From: Micavibrio sp. UBA5572
Lineage (GTDB): Bacteria; Pseudomonadota; Alphaproteobacteria; Micavibrionales; Micavibrionaceae
DNA length: 64,000 nucleotides
Reading direction: 5' to 3'
Assembly (NCBI GenBank): GCA_002425415.1
Contig: DIMG01000029.1
Location: forward strand, 248,001 to 312,000
Positions 8,879-18,475 of this stretch are shown here, piece by piece. The stretch's first letter is position 1; every line of letters starts with the position of its first letter. Below the pieces are notes generated by a model. The model made no database searches. It was not told where the DNA came from and saw only the letters and a program-made list of their open reading frames with translations. The translations under genes were made by a program, and so were the position numbers.

Positions 8879-10612
8879 CTAAAATCTATGGCTAATGTTC
8901 AAGAATGGGCGGACATCGTTGTCATTTTCAGCCTGGATATCACGGGTCAGCGGTACGGCAACCATAAAGCCCGCATCCGTTCCAGGCATGATTGTGGTGC
9001 GAATACCAAGCCCAACGGACGCCAAACTCTCAGCGCGGCCATCGTTGGTTGTTGCGTCGTCGTTCCAGACCAAGCCAATGTCATAGAAGCCATACACTGT
9101 GTAATCGGAAACCCATGTGACAGGAACTGGTTGATTCCATTGCAGTTCGACCGACCCACCGAACCCGTCATCACCAACGAGTTCAGACGGATCAAATCCA
9201 CGACCAAAGGCTGTTCCGCCCACGCCGAATTCTTCAGCCGAAAGCAACGCACCATTGGACATTTGGCCAGACAAAGATGTTTGCAAAGCAATTCTGTCAA
9301 TCACGCGCTCCAACCGGGTCAGCGATGCTGTGATTTTTGTGAATTCAGGATCGCCATCCGGACGGGACATATTTGCATCGCCTTTGTCACTTGCTCCAAA
9401 CCATGACACGCCGCGCGAGACTTCCATATCGATATTCGTGACTGCCGCATTTAACACGGTGTCCACCCAATCTGTATGGGCGCCAACACGTATTACGCTG
9501 AGGTCGTCTTCACGGGTCGCTTCGATATTGCTTTTGGTGCGGGTTTCACGGACATCGAATCCCAACGATGCCGACAAATTGAAATCGCGGGTTCTGATAA
9601 AAGGCTGGTCGACTGATAAACCGGCATATCTCGCATGCCCCTTAACATCGAATTCATCAAGTGATGCTCCAGGTTCAGTTTGTGTAATTCCCAGTTTCAT
9701 CGCTAGTTTTGTGCCATAACGACCAATCGGGAATTGCGCTAAAACCTCACCATATGTGAGCTCTGGCTCCAATCCTTGACCGGATGGGGCATAGGCCATA
9801 TTAAGCGACAAAAGCTCGTTCAATCCCAAAAGAGAATTAGCGGCTACACCTCCCGTTACTTCCCAGCGACCCAAGAAACGGCTTCCGTAGTTATCCACTC
9901 CAATTTGAGCATCGAATGGATTGCGTTCAACGACAATCGTCAAGTCGGATGCTCCAACTACACTGCGTGATGGGGATAAAACACCTCGTGCTGTCACACC
10001 CGGCAAGTCGTTTATCAGTAGCAAAGCGTGTTCGAGTTCTTTATTGTTCAATGCTTTTTTGGACTTCAATTCTGCTGCGTAAAGACCGATCACATCATTG
10101 GTTACGCTGCTGTTATTACCTTCGATACGGATTTGGTCAATCGATCCTTCGACTACACGCAGTTTAATGACTCCGCCAGCGATGGTTTGGGGGGGGACAA
10201 CAACCTGTGTCAAGATATAACCGTCATTACGGTATTGTGCTGTCAATTGGGCGGCCAAAGCATAAACATCTGCAAGGGAAATTTGTGTTCCCACCTTACT
10301 GGCGTATAATTTTTCGAGTTTGGCTTGCGGATAGACTGTTTGTCCTTCGATTTCAACCGATTGAAGGGTAAAAAGCATCTTTTCCGCGCCATCTGGCGCC
10401 GTAAAAGGAGCAGATCCTTCGACTTTCAGTGGGGCTTCTGCCTTACCACGAGGCAGGGTTTGTTCAATATGCCCTTGCACACGCGATACGTCTGCTGTAC
10501 CGGGAACTGTCTGCGCCATGGCTGTTCCAGCCAACAAAAATCCAAAAATGGATAACGATGCTGTCAGGATGGGGCGTGATTTCACCGGTAAAAATATAAG
10601 CTTACTGAGCAT
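8879..10612 (-). CDS. TpsB-type outer membrane transporter (ShlB/FhaC/HecB family)
   Basis: The outer-membrane translocator of a two-partner secretion system. A signal peptide (residues 1 to about 34, ending TAMA|QT) is followed by POTRA domains: FTLQSVEIEGQTVYPQAKL, then the FhaC-like stretch TAQYRNDGYILTQVVVPPQ. The C-terminal 16-stranded barrel shows alternating strands such as LSASLGFDVRETRTKSN and ends in phenylalanine (NISHRF), as BAM substrates do. I chose ATG at 10612 because GAGGA lies five bases before it; ATG at 10627 gives five more residues but no ribosome binding site. Its probable cargo is the divergently transcribed filamentous-haemagglutinin-like protein at 11065-14820. A strong terminator follows the gene. 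Confidence 0.93.
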   Translation of the reverse strand: MLSKLIFLPVKSRPILTASLSIFGFLLAGTAMAQTVPGTADVSRVQGHIEQTLPRGKAEAPLKVEGSAPFTAPDGAEKMLFTLQSVEIEGQTVYPQAKLEKLYASKVGTQISLADVYALAAQLTAQYRNDGYILTQVVVPPQTIAGGVIKLRVVEGSIDQIRIEGNNSSVTNDVIGLYAAELKSKKALNNKELEHALLLINDLPGVTARGVLSPSRSVVGASDLTIVVERNPFDAQIGVDNYGSRFLGRWEVTGGVAANSLLGLNELLSLNMAYAPSGQGLEPELTYGEVLAQFPIGRYGTKLAMKLGITQTEPGASLDEFDVKGHARYAGLSVDQPFIRTRDFNLSASLGFDVRETRTKSNIEATREDDLSVIRVGAHTDWVDTVLNAAVTNIDMEVSRGVSWFGASDKGDANMSRPDGDPEFTKITASLTRLERVIDRIALQTSLSGQMSNGALLSAEEFGVGGTAFGRGFDPSELVGDDGFGGSVELQWNQPVPVTWVSDYTVYGFYDIGLVWNDDATTNDGRAESLASVGLGIRTTIMPGTDAGFMVAVPLTRDIQAENDNDVRPFLNISHRF

Positions 10613-11064
10613 GAGTTCCTCATTCATTTTCTAGAAATAGAGCCAAGACGTCACCGAGACGCTAAACAAGCGCATACAGGCATGGACGATACTACGTCAA
10701 ATTAACATCAGTTACAATCCGTTGATTTGGAAAAGTTCACTTGTTATGTATAATTAGTATCAGCATTTCGGCGTATTATTGAAACAATAATGCGTTTTAT
10801 AAGCATCTTGCGCATAAAATGAAAAATAAATTTTCCCTAATTAAATATTGCATTTTCAATGATCTTGAGTCTATAGTTTGGCACTCTGATTAACTTTAAT
10901 GTTTTGTTGACCATTTTGGGGTCACACCGCGCCATTTTTAATGATGGCGGAATGTTGCACATTTTTGACAATTATATTTCTGTGCATACAGAAATTTCTA
11001 ATGGGGGTTATGTGAGAAAAAATTTTCTTTCCCCCTCTTTGTTCCGGCAGGAGGCCATTGAATT
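10613..11064. promoter_or_regulatory. Divergent promoter region of the two-partner secretion pair
   Basis: About 450 bp without a believable gene between the divergent transporter and exoprotein genes. It is strongly AT-rich from 10700 to 10900, as expected for divergent promoters. A good ribosome binding site (AGGAGG at 11050-11055) serves the rightward gene. The short open frame in the 10904-11101 region overlaps the signal peptide of the exoprotein and has no support. Confidence 0.55.
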
Positions 11065-14000
11065 ATGCGTTCCAATTTTATTTCGACGGTTACACACTTA
11101 ACCTCTTCCACATCTCTGACGCGTCCGGCTTTGTTGTCGGTATTGGCAGCTGGTGCGGTTCTTGTTCCTCATTCTTCCTATGCTCTGGATAATGGTGCAT
11201 TGCCTTTGGGCGAAACCGTTATCGGTGGAGGCGCAACTTTTGATCGCAGCACTACAAATGCGCTGTACGTCAATCAGTCCACCAATCGTCTGGTTGTGAA
11301 TTGGAACAGCTTTAATATAGGCTCGGATGCAATGACACAGTTTCATCAACCTAGCTCCGGCTCTTTGGCTGTGAACCGTGTGGTTGGAAAAAATAGTGAT
11401 CCTACACAAATTTTGGGATCTCTTAAAGCCAATGGTCGCATCATGGTGCTTGATCGTAACGGTGTTTTATTCGGTGCCAATTCCCGCGTGGATGTAGGCG
11501 GAATTGTTGCATCCACAGGTGATGTCAGCACAAAAGCGGTTATGCGCGGTGACAACACATTGGTTTTAAAAAATCTTGGTTCGGCGGGTCAGGTCATCAA
11601 TAATGGTCTTATCAATATTACCGATGGTGGCCTTGCCGCTTTTGTTGCGCCTACCGTTCGTAATAATGGTGTTATCAGTGCAAAATTAGGCAAGGTCGTG
11701 TTGGCTGCGGGAATAGATACTGCGACTGTGGATTTATATGGTGATGGGTTGGTTCAACTTGCCATGAACGACAAGACTTCCGCCGTTCTTGCTGACAATG
11801 GCGGCATTATCAATACTGAAGGAGGAACTGTTTTAATGACGGCTTCTGCTGCAAAAAATGTTGTGGATTCTGTGGTCAACATGTCAGGAGTTATCAATGC
11901 ATCATCGGCCAAAATGGTGGGGGGTAAAATTATCCTTTCCGGTGGTCAGGGAGGCACAGTCAAAGTATCCGGCAGCTTGAATGCTTCAGGTAAAACCGGT
12001 GGCAAGATCGAGATCAAAGGCAAAGCAGTTGAATTGACCAACACATCTTTTGTATCTGCCAATGGTGGAGCATTGAACGGAACAGGCAATGGTGGACAAG
12101 TTGACGTTTTTGGCAACCAAAATACAATTTTCAGAGGGCGCATTGAAGCCGAAGGCGGGGCATTGGGTGGCAATGGCGGGTACGTCGAAGTATCGACGGG
12201 TTCGGATTTGATTTTCACAGGTACAGTTTCCACTCTAGCACCAAATGGTCTGGCAGGTCGCTTGATTATCGACCCAACTGACTTGACCATCCATGACGGA
12301 TTTCTGACATGGTTATTTGGCAGTGAAAATTATCTCAGCGCCGATTTATTGGCTATCCTTCTGGCAGGCAACGGGACTGTCACAGTCGAAGCCACAAATA
12401 CTGTCAATGTCGGTACAAACACAAATGGGTTCGGCATTGGAACGGGCAATGTCGATGTAAGCTCTTACTGGGTTTCCGGTCATTCTTGCGGTTGGTTCTG
12501 CTGGACTCCCGGATATTTCAAAACGACCAAAGGCAATCTTAATCTTAAAGCCGCAACCGTCAATTTTGTAAAAAATCTAACTGTGGGCAAAGGTTCAGTT
12601 TCAGTTGATGCGACAACACTTAATCTTGATAGCAAAATCTACGGCAAAAATTATAGCCACACTGTTCTTCTGGGAGATTCTCGCCTGAACAGTTCTAACG
12701 CATTGAGCGTCATCAATGTTCTTTCGGATGATGCAAAAATCCAACAGGCTATTTCTTTTGCCAATAACGGTGTCCGAATTAATGTCGATTCAGGTACGTA
12801 TCATGAATCAGTTCTGGTGAATAAATCGGTTGATCTTTTTGGTGATAACGCCATGATTGCCCCACATTCTCCAGGATTTGATGTCACTGCAAATGATGTC
12901 ACTATTAACGGATTCGAAATTTATGGTGCAGACACAGGCATCCTTGTGAACAATGCCAATTATGCAACCATAAAAAACAACACAATTCATTCCGGTCATA
13001 CTGGTATTCGTTTAAACAACAGTTATGGGGCAATCGTATCTTGCAATACTGTTGACGATCAAACCGGAAATGGTATTGAAGCTTTTGGCGGAGATAACCT
13101 TCTGATCTCCCATAACTCTGTCACGAATAGCGGACAAAACGGCATTGCTCTATATGATATCGGATCCTTTTACGGAGAAGGACTTGTCTCACCATCATTT
13201 GCTCCGGGTTATGATCCGTTTTATAATGCAGAAGTTATCGGTAACCACGTCAGCTGGTCGGGTGAAAACGGAATCGCTTCTTATAATGTTCCGCACATTC
13301 TGATTAAAAGCAATAACGTCAGCCATTCCGGTTATCATGGTTCTTCTTACCCATCATCTATCGGATTTAATAAAAAAAGTTATAAAGACTTTGGACGTGG
13401 CGGAGACGGCATTCATGTCGAAACTTACGGCAATGTTTTAGAATATGGAACAGATACCTTGGTCGATGTCCTTAATAACACGGTCACGGATTCAAAAGAT
13501 GACGGGATTGATGTCTCCTATATGCATTCTGACCGTTTTTCTGATGCCAGACCCCAGCCCATCGAATATATATACGATGAGTATGATCCTTATACAGGCC
13601 ATGCTATTAACCTGAATATTCTAGGTAATTCTGTTTTCGACTCTGGTGATGATGGTGTCCGCGTCACATTGCAAGGTGACCAACGTCTTACAATCCACCC
13701 TGATAACGCGATACAGTCGGATTTTTTACCGGAAATCTATGATCCTGTTATTCATATATCTGTTCTGATTGACAATAACACTGTCGACAATCCTGTCTTT
13801 TTTGAAGAATGGGCAGATTTGAAATCGGCTCTTTTTTACGATCAAGAATATCCGTCTTGCAACCTCAAAGGAGATGGTATCGAGGTCAATTCCTATTTCA
13901 GCCCATGGTCGAATGTTATGACTGATACCATAATCTCTAATAATATTGTTAGCAATAGCGGGCAAAACGGCGTTTATATTTCTGGTCCAAGTCATGATTT

Positions 14001-14820
14001 TGTAGCTTTGTCAGGCAATGTGCTGAATGATAATCCAGTCGGGGCAAATTTTGAAAGTGGCGAAATTGATCTGACTGGTGTCACCAACACTATTAACGGT
14101 GGTGACATCGGATTGTTCTTCAACCCCTATCTTTTGGGTTATGATTACGGAGACGTGAATTATATTCGAGCTTCACTCTTTGTAGAACCCAAACCGATCT
14201 ATGCACAAATGTCATTGCACAAAAACACAATTGGAACCACAGTCTTTGATGGTCAGGGAACCTACTATGTCGAATTGGCCAATGGTGCATTCTTCGATCC
14301 TGGTCACCCAACCCTGTTGAACGGATTGAAAGCGACCTATGATGGACTTAAACCATCCTCTACAAATGGGGTTTTAACCCAGATGCAGCGCAACCATTTG
14401 GAAACAATGTTCTACCATTTCCGTGATGATAATAGTTTAGGATTATTCTTCTTTGGTGCAGTTCCCGGCTCACTTGGCACATTCTCCCAAGAAGATATTT
14501 TCCGTTTGTTTGGAACTTTTTCTCCGAATACGCCGTCCGGTGGATTAACAATTACAGGCCTTCCTTTCATTGGTGGAGGCTCTCCTCAATCGTTCGGCGG
14601 AGCGCAAGCTTTTGCGAATATTTCTCCGGCTGCTGGTAATGAAGAGGATGATTCATATGCTAATATAGAACCATCCGCAGGTGAAAATGCGGATATTGTT
14701 CCCTGTTGGAATGATGCTGGAAATATTCTTGGACAAGGAACACCCGTTTCCTTTTCGTTTGGTATTGAAGGGGGAAAATTGCTGGATCAAATGGCCGCTT
14801 GCGGCACGCAAAGTTTTTAA
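11065..14820 (+). CDS. TpsA-type secreted beta-helix exoprotein (filamentous haemagglutinin N-terminal domain)
   Basis: A 1251-residue secreted protein. After a signal peptide (ending near SSYA|LDNG) comes the TPS secretion domain: VNQSTNRLVVNWNSFNIG, then VVGKNSDPTQILGSLKANG and LDRNGVLFGANSRVDVGG, which hold the NPNG-like and NRNG-like turns of the family. Residues about 430-500 hold a GWFCW patch with a nearby second cysteine. From about residue 560 to 1000 the sequence switches to NosD/pectate-lyase-like parallel beta-helix repeats (DVTANDVTINGFEIYGADTG, NSGQNGIALYD). It would be exported by Sec and then by the divergent TpsB. The C-terminus is acidic and ends with a Cys-containing tail. 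An adhesin or a polysaccharide-binding protein is plausible; no catalytic residues are evident. Confidence 0.92.
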   Translation: MRSNFISTVTHLTSSTSLTRPALLSVLAAGAVLVPHSSYALDNGALPLGETVIGGGATFDRSTTNALYVNQSTNRLVVNWNSFNIGSDAMTQFHQPSSGSLAVNRVVGKNSDPTQILGSLKANGRIMVLDRNGVLFGANSRVDVGGIVASTGDVSTKAVMRGDNTLVLKNLGSAGQVINNGLINITDGGLAAFVAPTVRNNGVISAKLGKVVLAAGIDTATVDLYGDGLVQLAMNDKTSAVLADNGGIINTEGGTVLMTASAAKNVVDSVVNMSGVINASSAKMVGGKIILSGGQGGTVKVSGSLNASGKTGGKIEIKGKAVELTNTSFVSANGGALNGTGNGGQVDVFGNQNTIFRGRIEAEGGALGGNGGYVEVSTGSDLIFTGTVSTLAPNGLAGRLIIDPTDLTIHDGFLTWLFGSENYLSADLLAILLAGNGTVTVEATNTVNVGTNTNGFGIGTGNVDVSSYWVSGHSCGWFCWTPGYFKTTKGNLNLKAATVNFVKNLTVGKGSVSVDATTLNLDSKIYGKNYSHTVLLGDSRLNSSNALSVINVLSDDAKIQQAISFANNGVRINVDSGTYHESVLVNKSVDLFGDNAMIAPHSPGFDVTANDVTINGFEIYGADTGILVNNANYATIKNNTIHSGHTGIRLNNSYGAIVSCNTVDDQTGNGIEAFGGDNLLISHNSVTNSGQNGIALYDIGSFYGEGLVSPSFAPGYDPFYNAEVIGNHVSWSGENGIASYNVPHILIKSNNVSHSGYHGSSYPSSIGFNKKSYKDFGRGGDGIHVETYGNVLEYGTDTLVDVLNNTVTDSKDDGIDVSYMHSDRFSDARPQPIEYIYDEYDPYTGHAINLNILGNSVFDSGDDGVRVTLQGDQRLTIHPDNAIQSDFLPEIYDPVIHISVLIDNNTVDNPVFFEEWADLKSALFYDQEYPSCNLKGDGIEVNSYFSPWSNVMTDTIISNNIVSNSGQNGVYISGPSHDFVALSGNVLNDNPVGANFESGEIDLTGVTNTINGGDIGLFFNPYLLGYDYGDVNYIRASLFVEPKPIYAQMSLHKNTIGTTVFDGQGTYYVELANGAFFDPGHPTLLNGLKATYDGLKPSSTNGVLTQMQRNHLETMFYHFRDDNSLGLFFFGAVPGSLGTFSQEDIFRLFGTFSPNTPSGGLTITGLPFIGGGSPQSFGGAQAFANISPAAGNEEDDSYANIEPSAGENADIVPCWNDAGNILGQGTPVSFSFGIEGGKLLDQMAACGTQSF

Positions 14821-14840
14821 CCCGATCCAAAAATCGATTT

Positions 14841-14874
14841 AAAAACCCCCGCTGATTGCGAGGGTTTTTATTTG
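14841..14874 (+). terminator. Rho-independent terminator of the exoprotein gene
   Basis: AAAAACCC (14841-14848) pairs with GGGTTTTT (14862-14869), with an inner CGC/GCG helix and a TGATT loop, and runs into a T-rich tail. It lies 20 bp after the stop. The remaining bases up to 15058 hold only AT-rich DNA, presumably the promoter of the next gene. Confidence 0.88.
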
Positions 14875-15058
14875 TCTATGTTTCTTATCAACGTACGGAT
14901 AAAAACAGAAGATTGGTCATGATGGTAGAGTTTCTGTTGAAAAGAAAATTCCTGCATGAAAGATTATATTATTTTTCGGATGGATCTCATATGCTTATGA
15001 TTTATCGCTCGCGCGTTGCCAAATAAGTTATCTTTTTTACAATACGAGGTCTTTCTCC

Positions 15059-18000
15059 ATGATGCATAACCAATTTCTTTTGATGAAAGACCGTCGCTTT
15101 CTGCCGTTATTTATTACGCAGTTTTTGGGAGCGTTTCATGACAATTTATTCAAGAATGCCTTGATTGTTCTTATTCTTTACCGCATTGCGACCCAAACCG
15201 GTATGGATCAACAAACCCAAAGCCTTTTAACCACGGCGGCCGCCGGAACGCTGGTTTTGCCTTTCTTTATTTTTTCTGCCATGGGAGGACAATTGGCCGA
15301 CAAATTTCCCAAGGAAAAAGTTATTCGCCTGATTAAGCTGGCAGAGGTCGGGATTGCTATTCTGGGGGCTGTTTCCTTATTTAGTGGTTCTATCGTATTA
15401 TCCTTTATCAATTTATTTGCACTGGGGGCTCAATCGGCCTTCTTTGGCCCTTGCAAATATTCCATTTTGCCCGAGAAAATTGATCGCGATGAATTGATCG
15501 GCGGGAATGCTTTGCTCAATACCGGAACATTTCTGGCTATTTTAATCGGTACGATTGTGGGCACGACCGTTATGGCGTTAGATCATGGAGAGATTCCAAT
15601 CGGTATTTTGATGGTTTTAACGGCTGTGGCCGGATATATTTCCAGTTTTTATATTCCAAAAGGCGTCGCCGCTTCTCCAGATCTTAAAATCAATCCCAAT
15701 CTGGCCACGGAAACTTACGGGGTGATGCGTTATACCTTCTCCCAAGGGCGCGAAATTGTTCTTTCTCTTTTGGGTAAAGGTTGGTTCTTTTGTATCGGAA
15801 GCTTGTTTATCTCCCAGTTTCCAAACTATGTGAAAGGCACCTTACACGCAGAAGAAACCATTCTAACACTTTTCACTGTTTTGTTTTCTATTGGAATCGG
15901 CGTTGGAGGTCTACTGAATAACCGTTTGTTACATGGTGCGGTGAGTGCCGTTTTTGTGCCTCTGGCCGCGCTCGGCATTACTGCGTCTTCGCTTGATCTG
16001 TATGCGGCAACATCCCATGTTGTGTTGAATGAAGATGGTTCATTGATGAATCTGAGACAGTTTATATCGCATCCTTCCCATTGGCGCATTCTGATGGATG
16101 TGTGCTTGATTTCAGCTTTCGGCGGGTTATTTGTCGTGCCGCTTGCGGCCATTCTTCAAGACAAAACACCAGAGAGTACGCGGGCGCAAGTCATGGCGGG
16201 CAGTTCAATTACTGACTCTTTGTTTATGGTTGGGTGCGCCGTTATTGCCAGTTTATTGATTGCAGCCGGTTGGCAAGTCAAAGACCTGTTTCTTGCTTTT
16301 GCATTGGCCAATATGGTTGTTGCCGTTTATATCTGCCGTTTATTACCGGATTATTTGTTTAAAACTGTATTGCAGTTTTTATTCAAGATTCTTTACCGCG
16401 TTGAAGTGCGCGGTCTGGAGAATGTCGAAAAAGCTGGCAAGCGTGCCGTGATTGTCGGTAATCATGTGTCCTTGCTTGACCCTCCGTTATTAGCGGCATT
16501 TATGCCTGGAAAACCGATGTTTGCAGTCAATACCCAAGTGGCTCAATGGTGGTGGGTGCGCCCGTTTCTTAGGCTGGTCGATGCATTTCCGCTTGATCCC
16601 ACCAATCCTTATTCGATCAAATCCTTGATCCGCAAAGTTGAAGAAGATCGTCACATTGTTATTTTCCCCGAAGGGCGTTTGACGTCTACCGGAAGTTTAA
16701 TGAAAATCTATGACGGACCAGGATTGATTGCCGATAAAGCCAATGCCATGATTTTGCCTGTTCGCATTGACGGCGCTCAATACACAGGCTTTGCCCGTTT
16801 GCGTAATAAAATGCCGTTCAAGCGTTTTCCAAAGATCACACTGACTTTTCTTGAGCCGGTTGCATTTAAAATTGACGAAAACTTGAAAGGGCGTAATCGC
16901 CGCGCCGCTGCCAGCCGTCAACTTTATGACATCATGGAAAGCATGATGCTGGAGACAACCGAGCGTGAACAAACACTGTGGGAAGCTTTGCTTAAGGCTC
17001 GTTCGCTGCAAGGCGATGATTTTATCTGTGCCGAAGATGCAGAATTTTCACCGATGACTTATAAATCCTTGATTCAGAAATCTAATGTTCTTGGGTCTTA
17101 TCTGGCAAATATAACAGACCCCAATGAAAATATCGGCATTTTGTTGCCGAACAGTCTGGGGGCGATTGTCTCGTTTTTTGGGTTACAATCAATCGAGCGT
17201 ATTCCTGCGATGCTGAATTTTACCATGGGCGGACAAGCCTTGTCCTCGGCTTGCACGACAGGAAATATTCGTATTATTCTAACATCGCGTCGATTTATAG
17301 AGATGGGGAGGCTTGAAAATCTGGCTGAAATCCTTAGTGAAAAAGCCAAGGTTATTTATCTGGAAGATGTTCTTTCTTCCCTAACATGGTGGAATAAAGT
17401 GATGACTTTGCACACACGCCGTCAATGCCAGTCCAATCCACATAATCCCGCAACCATTCTGTTTACGTCAGGGTCTGAAGGATCACCAAAAGGTGTGGTT
17501 TTATCCCATGCGAATTTGTTGAGCAATATTGCCCAACTGTCATCGCGCGTGTCGTTTAATCGTCAGGATATTGTCTTTAACTGCTTGCCGATGTTCCATT
17601 CCTTTGGACTAACAGGCGGAACATTGTTGCCTTTATTATCCGGCGTTAAAACCTTTATGTATCCGAACCCTCTTCATGTGCGAATTGTGCCTGAATTGGT
17701 TTATGCAACCAATGCAACCATCATGTTTGGAACTGATACTTTTCTGTCGGGTTATGCGCGGATGGCGAATTCCTATGATTTTTATGGTGTCCGATATATT
17801 TTTGCCGGAGCAGAAAAAGTCAAAGACAGTACACGCAAAACTTATATGGATCGCTTCGGTGTGCGTATTTTGGAAGGGTATGGCGCAACGGAAACATCTC
17901 CTGTTATTGCGGTCAATTCACCCATGCATTTGAAAGACGGTACAGTCGGTCGTGTGTTGTCCGGCATGATGGTAAGGCTTGATCCTGTTTCCGGCGTTGA

Positions 18001-18475
18001 GGTTGGCGGACGACTATTTGTCAAAGGGCCCAATGTGATGTTGGGTTATTATAAAAACGACCACCCTGGAATTTTGCAACCTCCTGAAGATGGGTGGCAT
18101 GATACTGGGGATATTGTTGATATAGACAGCGAAGGTTATATCCGCATTCTGGGACGTGCCAAGCGTTTTGCCAAAATTGCCGGTGAGATGGTATCCCTCA
18201 GTGTGACCGAGTCAATGGCCGCCGCATTATGGCCTAATTCCCAAAGTGCCGTTGTTGCCTTGCCTGATACCCGCAAAGGAGAGCAACTTGTTTTGGTTAC
18301 GACTTCTGTGGAAGCTCAGCGCAGCGCCTTGTCGGCTTATGCTAATGACCATAATATTCCTGCACTGTCTGTTCCCGCCAATATTCTGGTGGTGGATAAA
18401 ATTCCGGTTTTGGGAACCGGAAAAACCGATTATACCGCAGTTAAAAATTTAGCAGAGGATAAACTAACTCAGTAA
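15059..18475 (+). CDS. LplT-Aas type trifunctional protein: MFS lysophospholipid flippase / PlsC acyltransferase / acyl-ACP synthetase
   Basis: A fusion of 1138 residues that would import and re-acylate lysophospholipids. Residues 1 to about 425 form an MFS transporter like LplT (FITQFLGAFHDNLFKNAL). Residues about 440-640 form a PlsC acyltransferase with NHVSLLD (HX4D, about residue 468) and FPEGR (about 536). Residues about 680-1130 form an AMP-binding acyl-ACP/CoA synthetase with FTSGSEGSPKGV (about 803) and GYGATETSP. In E. coli lplT and aas are separate adjacent genes; the single-chain form is known in other proteobacteria. It stands alone on its strand. Its 3' end overlaps the convergent adhesin gene by 12 bp, so there is no room for a separate terminator. 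Confidence 0.94.
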   Translation: MMHNQFLLMKDRRFLPLFITQFLGAFHDNLFKNALIVLILYRIATQTGMDQQTQSLLTTAAAGTLVLPFFIFSAMGGQLADKFPKEKVIRLIKLAEVGIAILGAVSLFSGSIVLSFINLFALGAQSAFFGPCKYSILPEKIDRDELIGGNALLNTGTFLAILIGTIVGTTVMALDHGEIPIGILMVLTAVAGYISSFYIPKGVAASPDLKINPNLATETYGVMRYTFSQGREIVLSLLGKGWFFCIGSLFISQFPNYVKGTLHAEETILTLFTVLFSIGIGVGGLLNNRLLHGAVSAVFVPLAALGITASSLDLYAATSHVVLNEDGSLMNLRQFISHPSHWRILMDVCLISAFGGLFVVPLAAILQDKTPESTRAQVMAGSSITDSLFMVGCAVIASLLIAAGWQVKDLFLAFALANMVVAVYICRLLPDYLFKTVLQFLFKILYRVEVRGLENVEKAGKRAVIVGNHVSLLDPPLLAAFMPGKPMFAVNTQVAQWWWVRPFLRLVDAFPLDPTNPYSIKSLIRKVEEDRHIVIFPEGRLTSTGSLMKIYDGPGLIADKANAMILPVRIDGAQYTGFARLRNKMPFKRFPKITLTFLEPVAFKIDENLKGRNRRAAASRQLYDIMESMMLETTEREQTLWEALLKARSLQGDDFICAEDAEFSPMTYKSLIQKSNVLGSYLANITDPNENIGILLPNSLGAIVSFFGLQSIERIPAMLNFTMGGQALSSACTTGNIRIILTSRRFIEMGRLENLAEILSEKAKVIYLEDVLSSLTWWNKVMTLHTRRQCQSNPHNPATILFTSGSEGSPKGVVLSHANLLSNIAQLSSRVSFNRQDIVFNCLPMFHSFGLTGGTLLPLLSGVKTFMYPNPLHVRIVPELVYATNATIMFGTDTFLSGYARMANSYDFYGVRYIFAGAEKVKDSTRKTYMDRFGVRILEGYGATETSPVIAVNSPMHLKDGTVGRVLSGMMVRLDPVSGVEVGGRLFVKGPNVMLGYYKNDHPGILQPPEDGWHDTGDIVDIDSEGYIRILGRAKRFAKIAGEMVSLSVTESMAAALWPNSQSAVVALPDTRKGEQLVLVTTSVEAQRSALSAYANDHNIPALSVPANILVVDKIPVLGTGKTDYTAVKNLAEDKLTQ

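Noticed and set aside
10904..11101. 65-residue frame overlapping the start of the exoprotein gene
   Set aside because: It overlaps the signal peptide of the clear TpsA gene in another frame and has no ribosome binding site.
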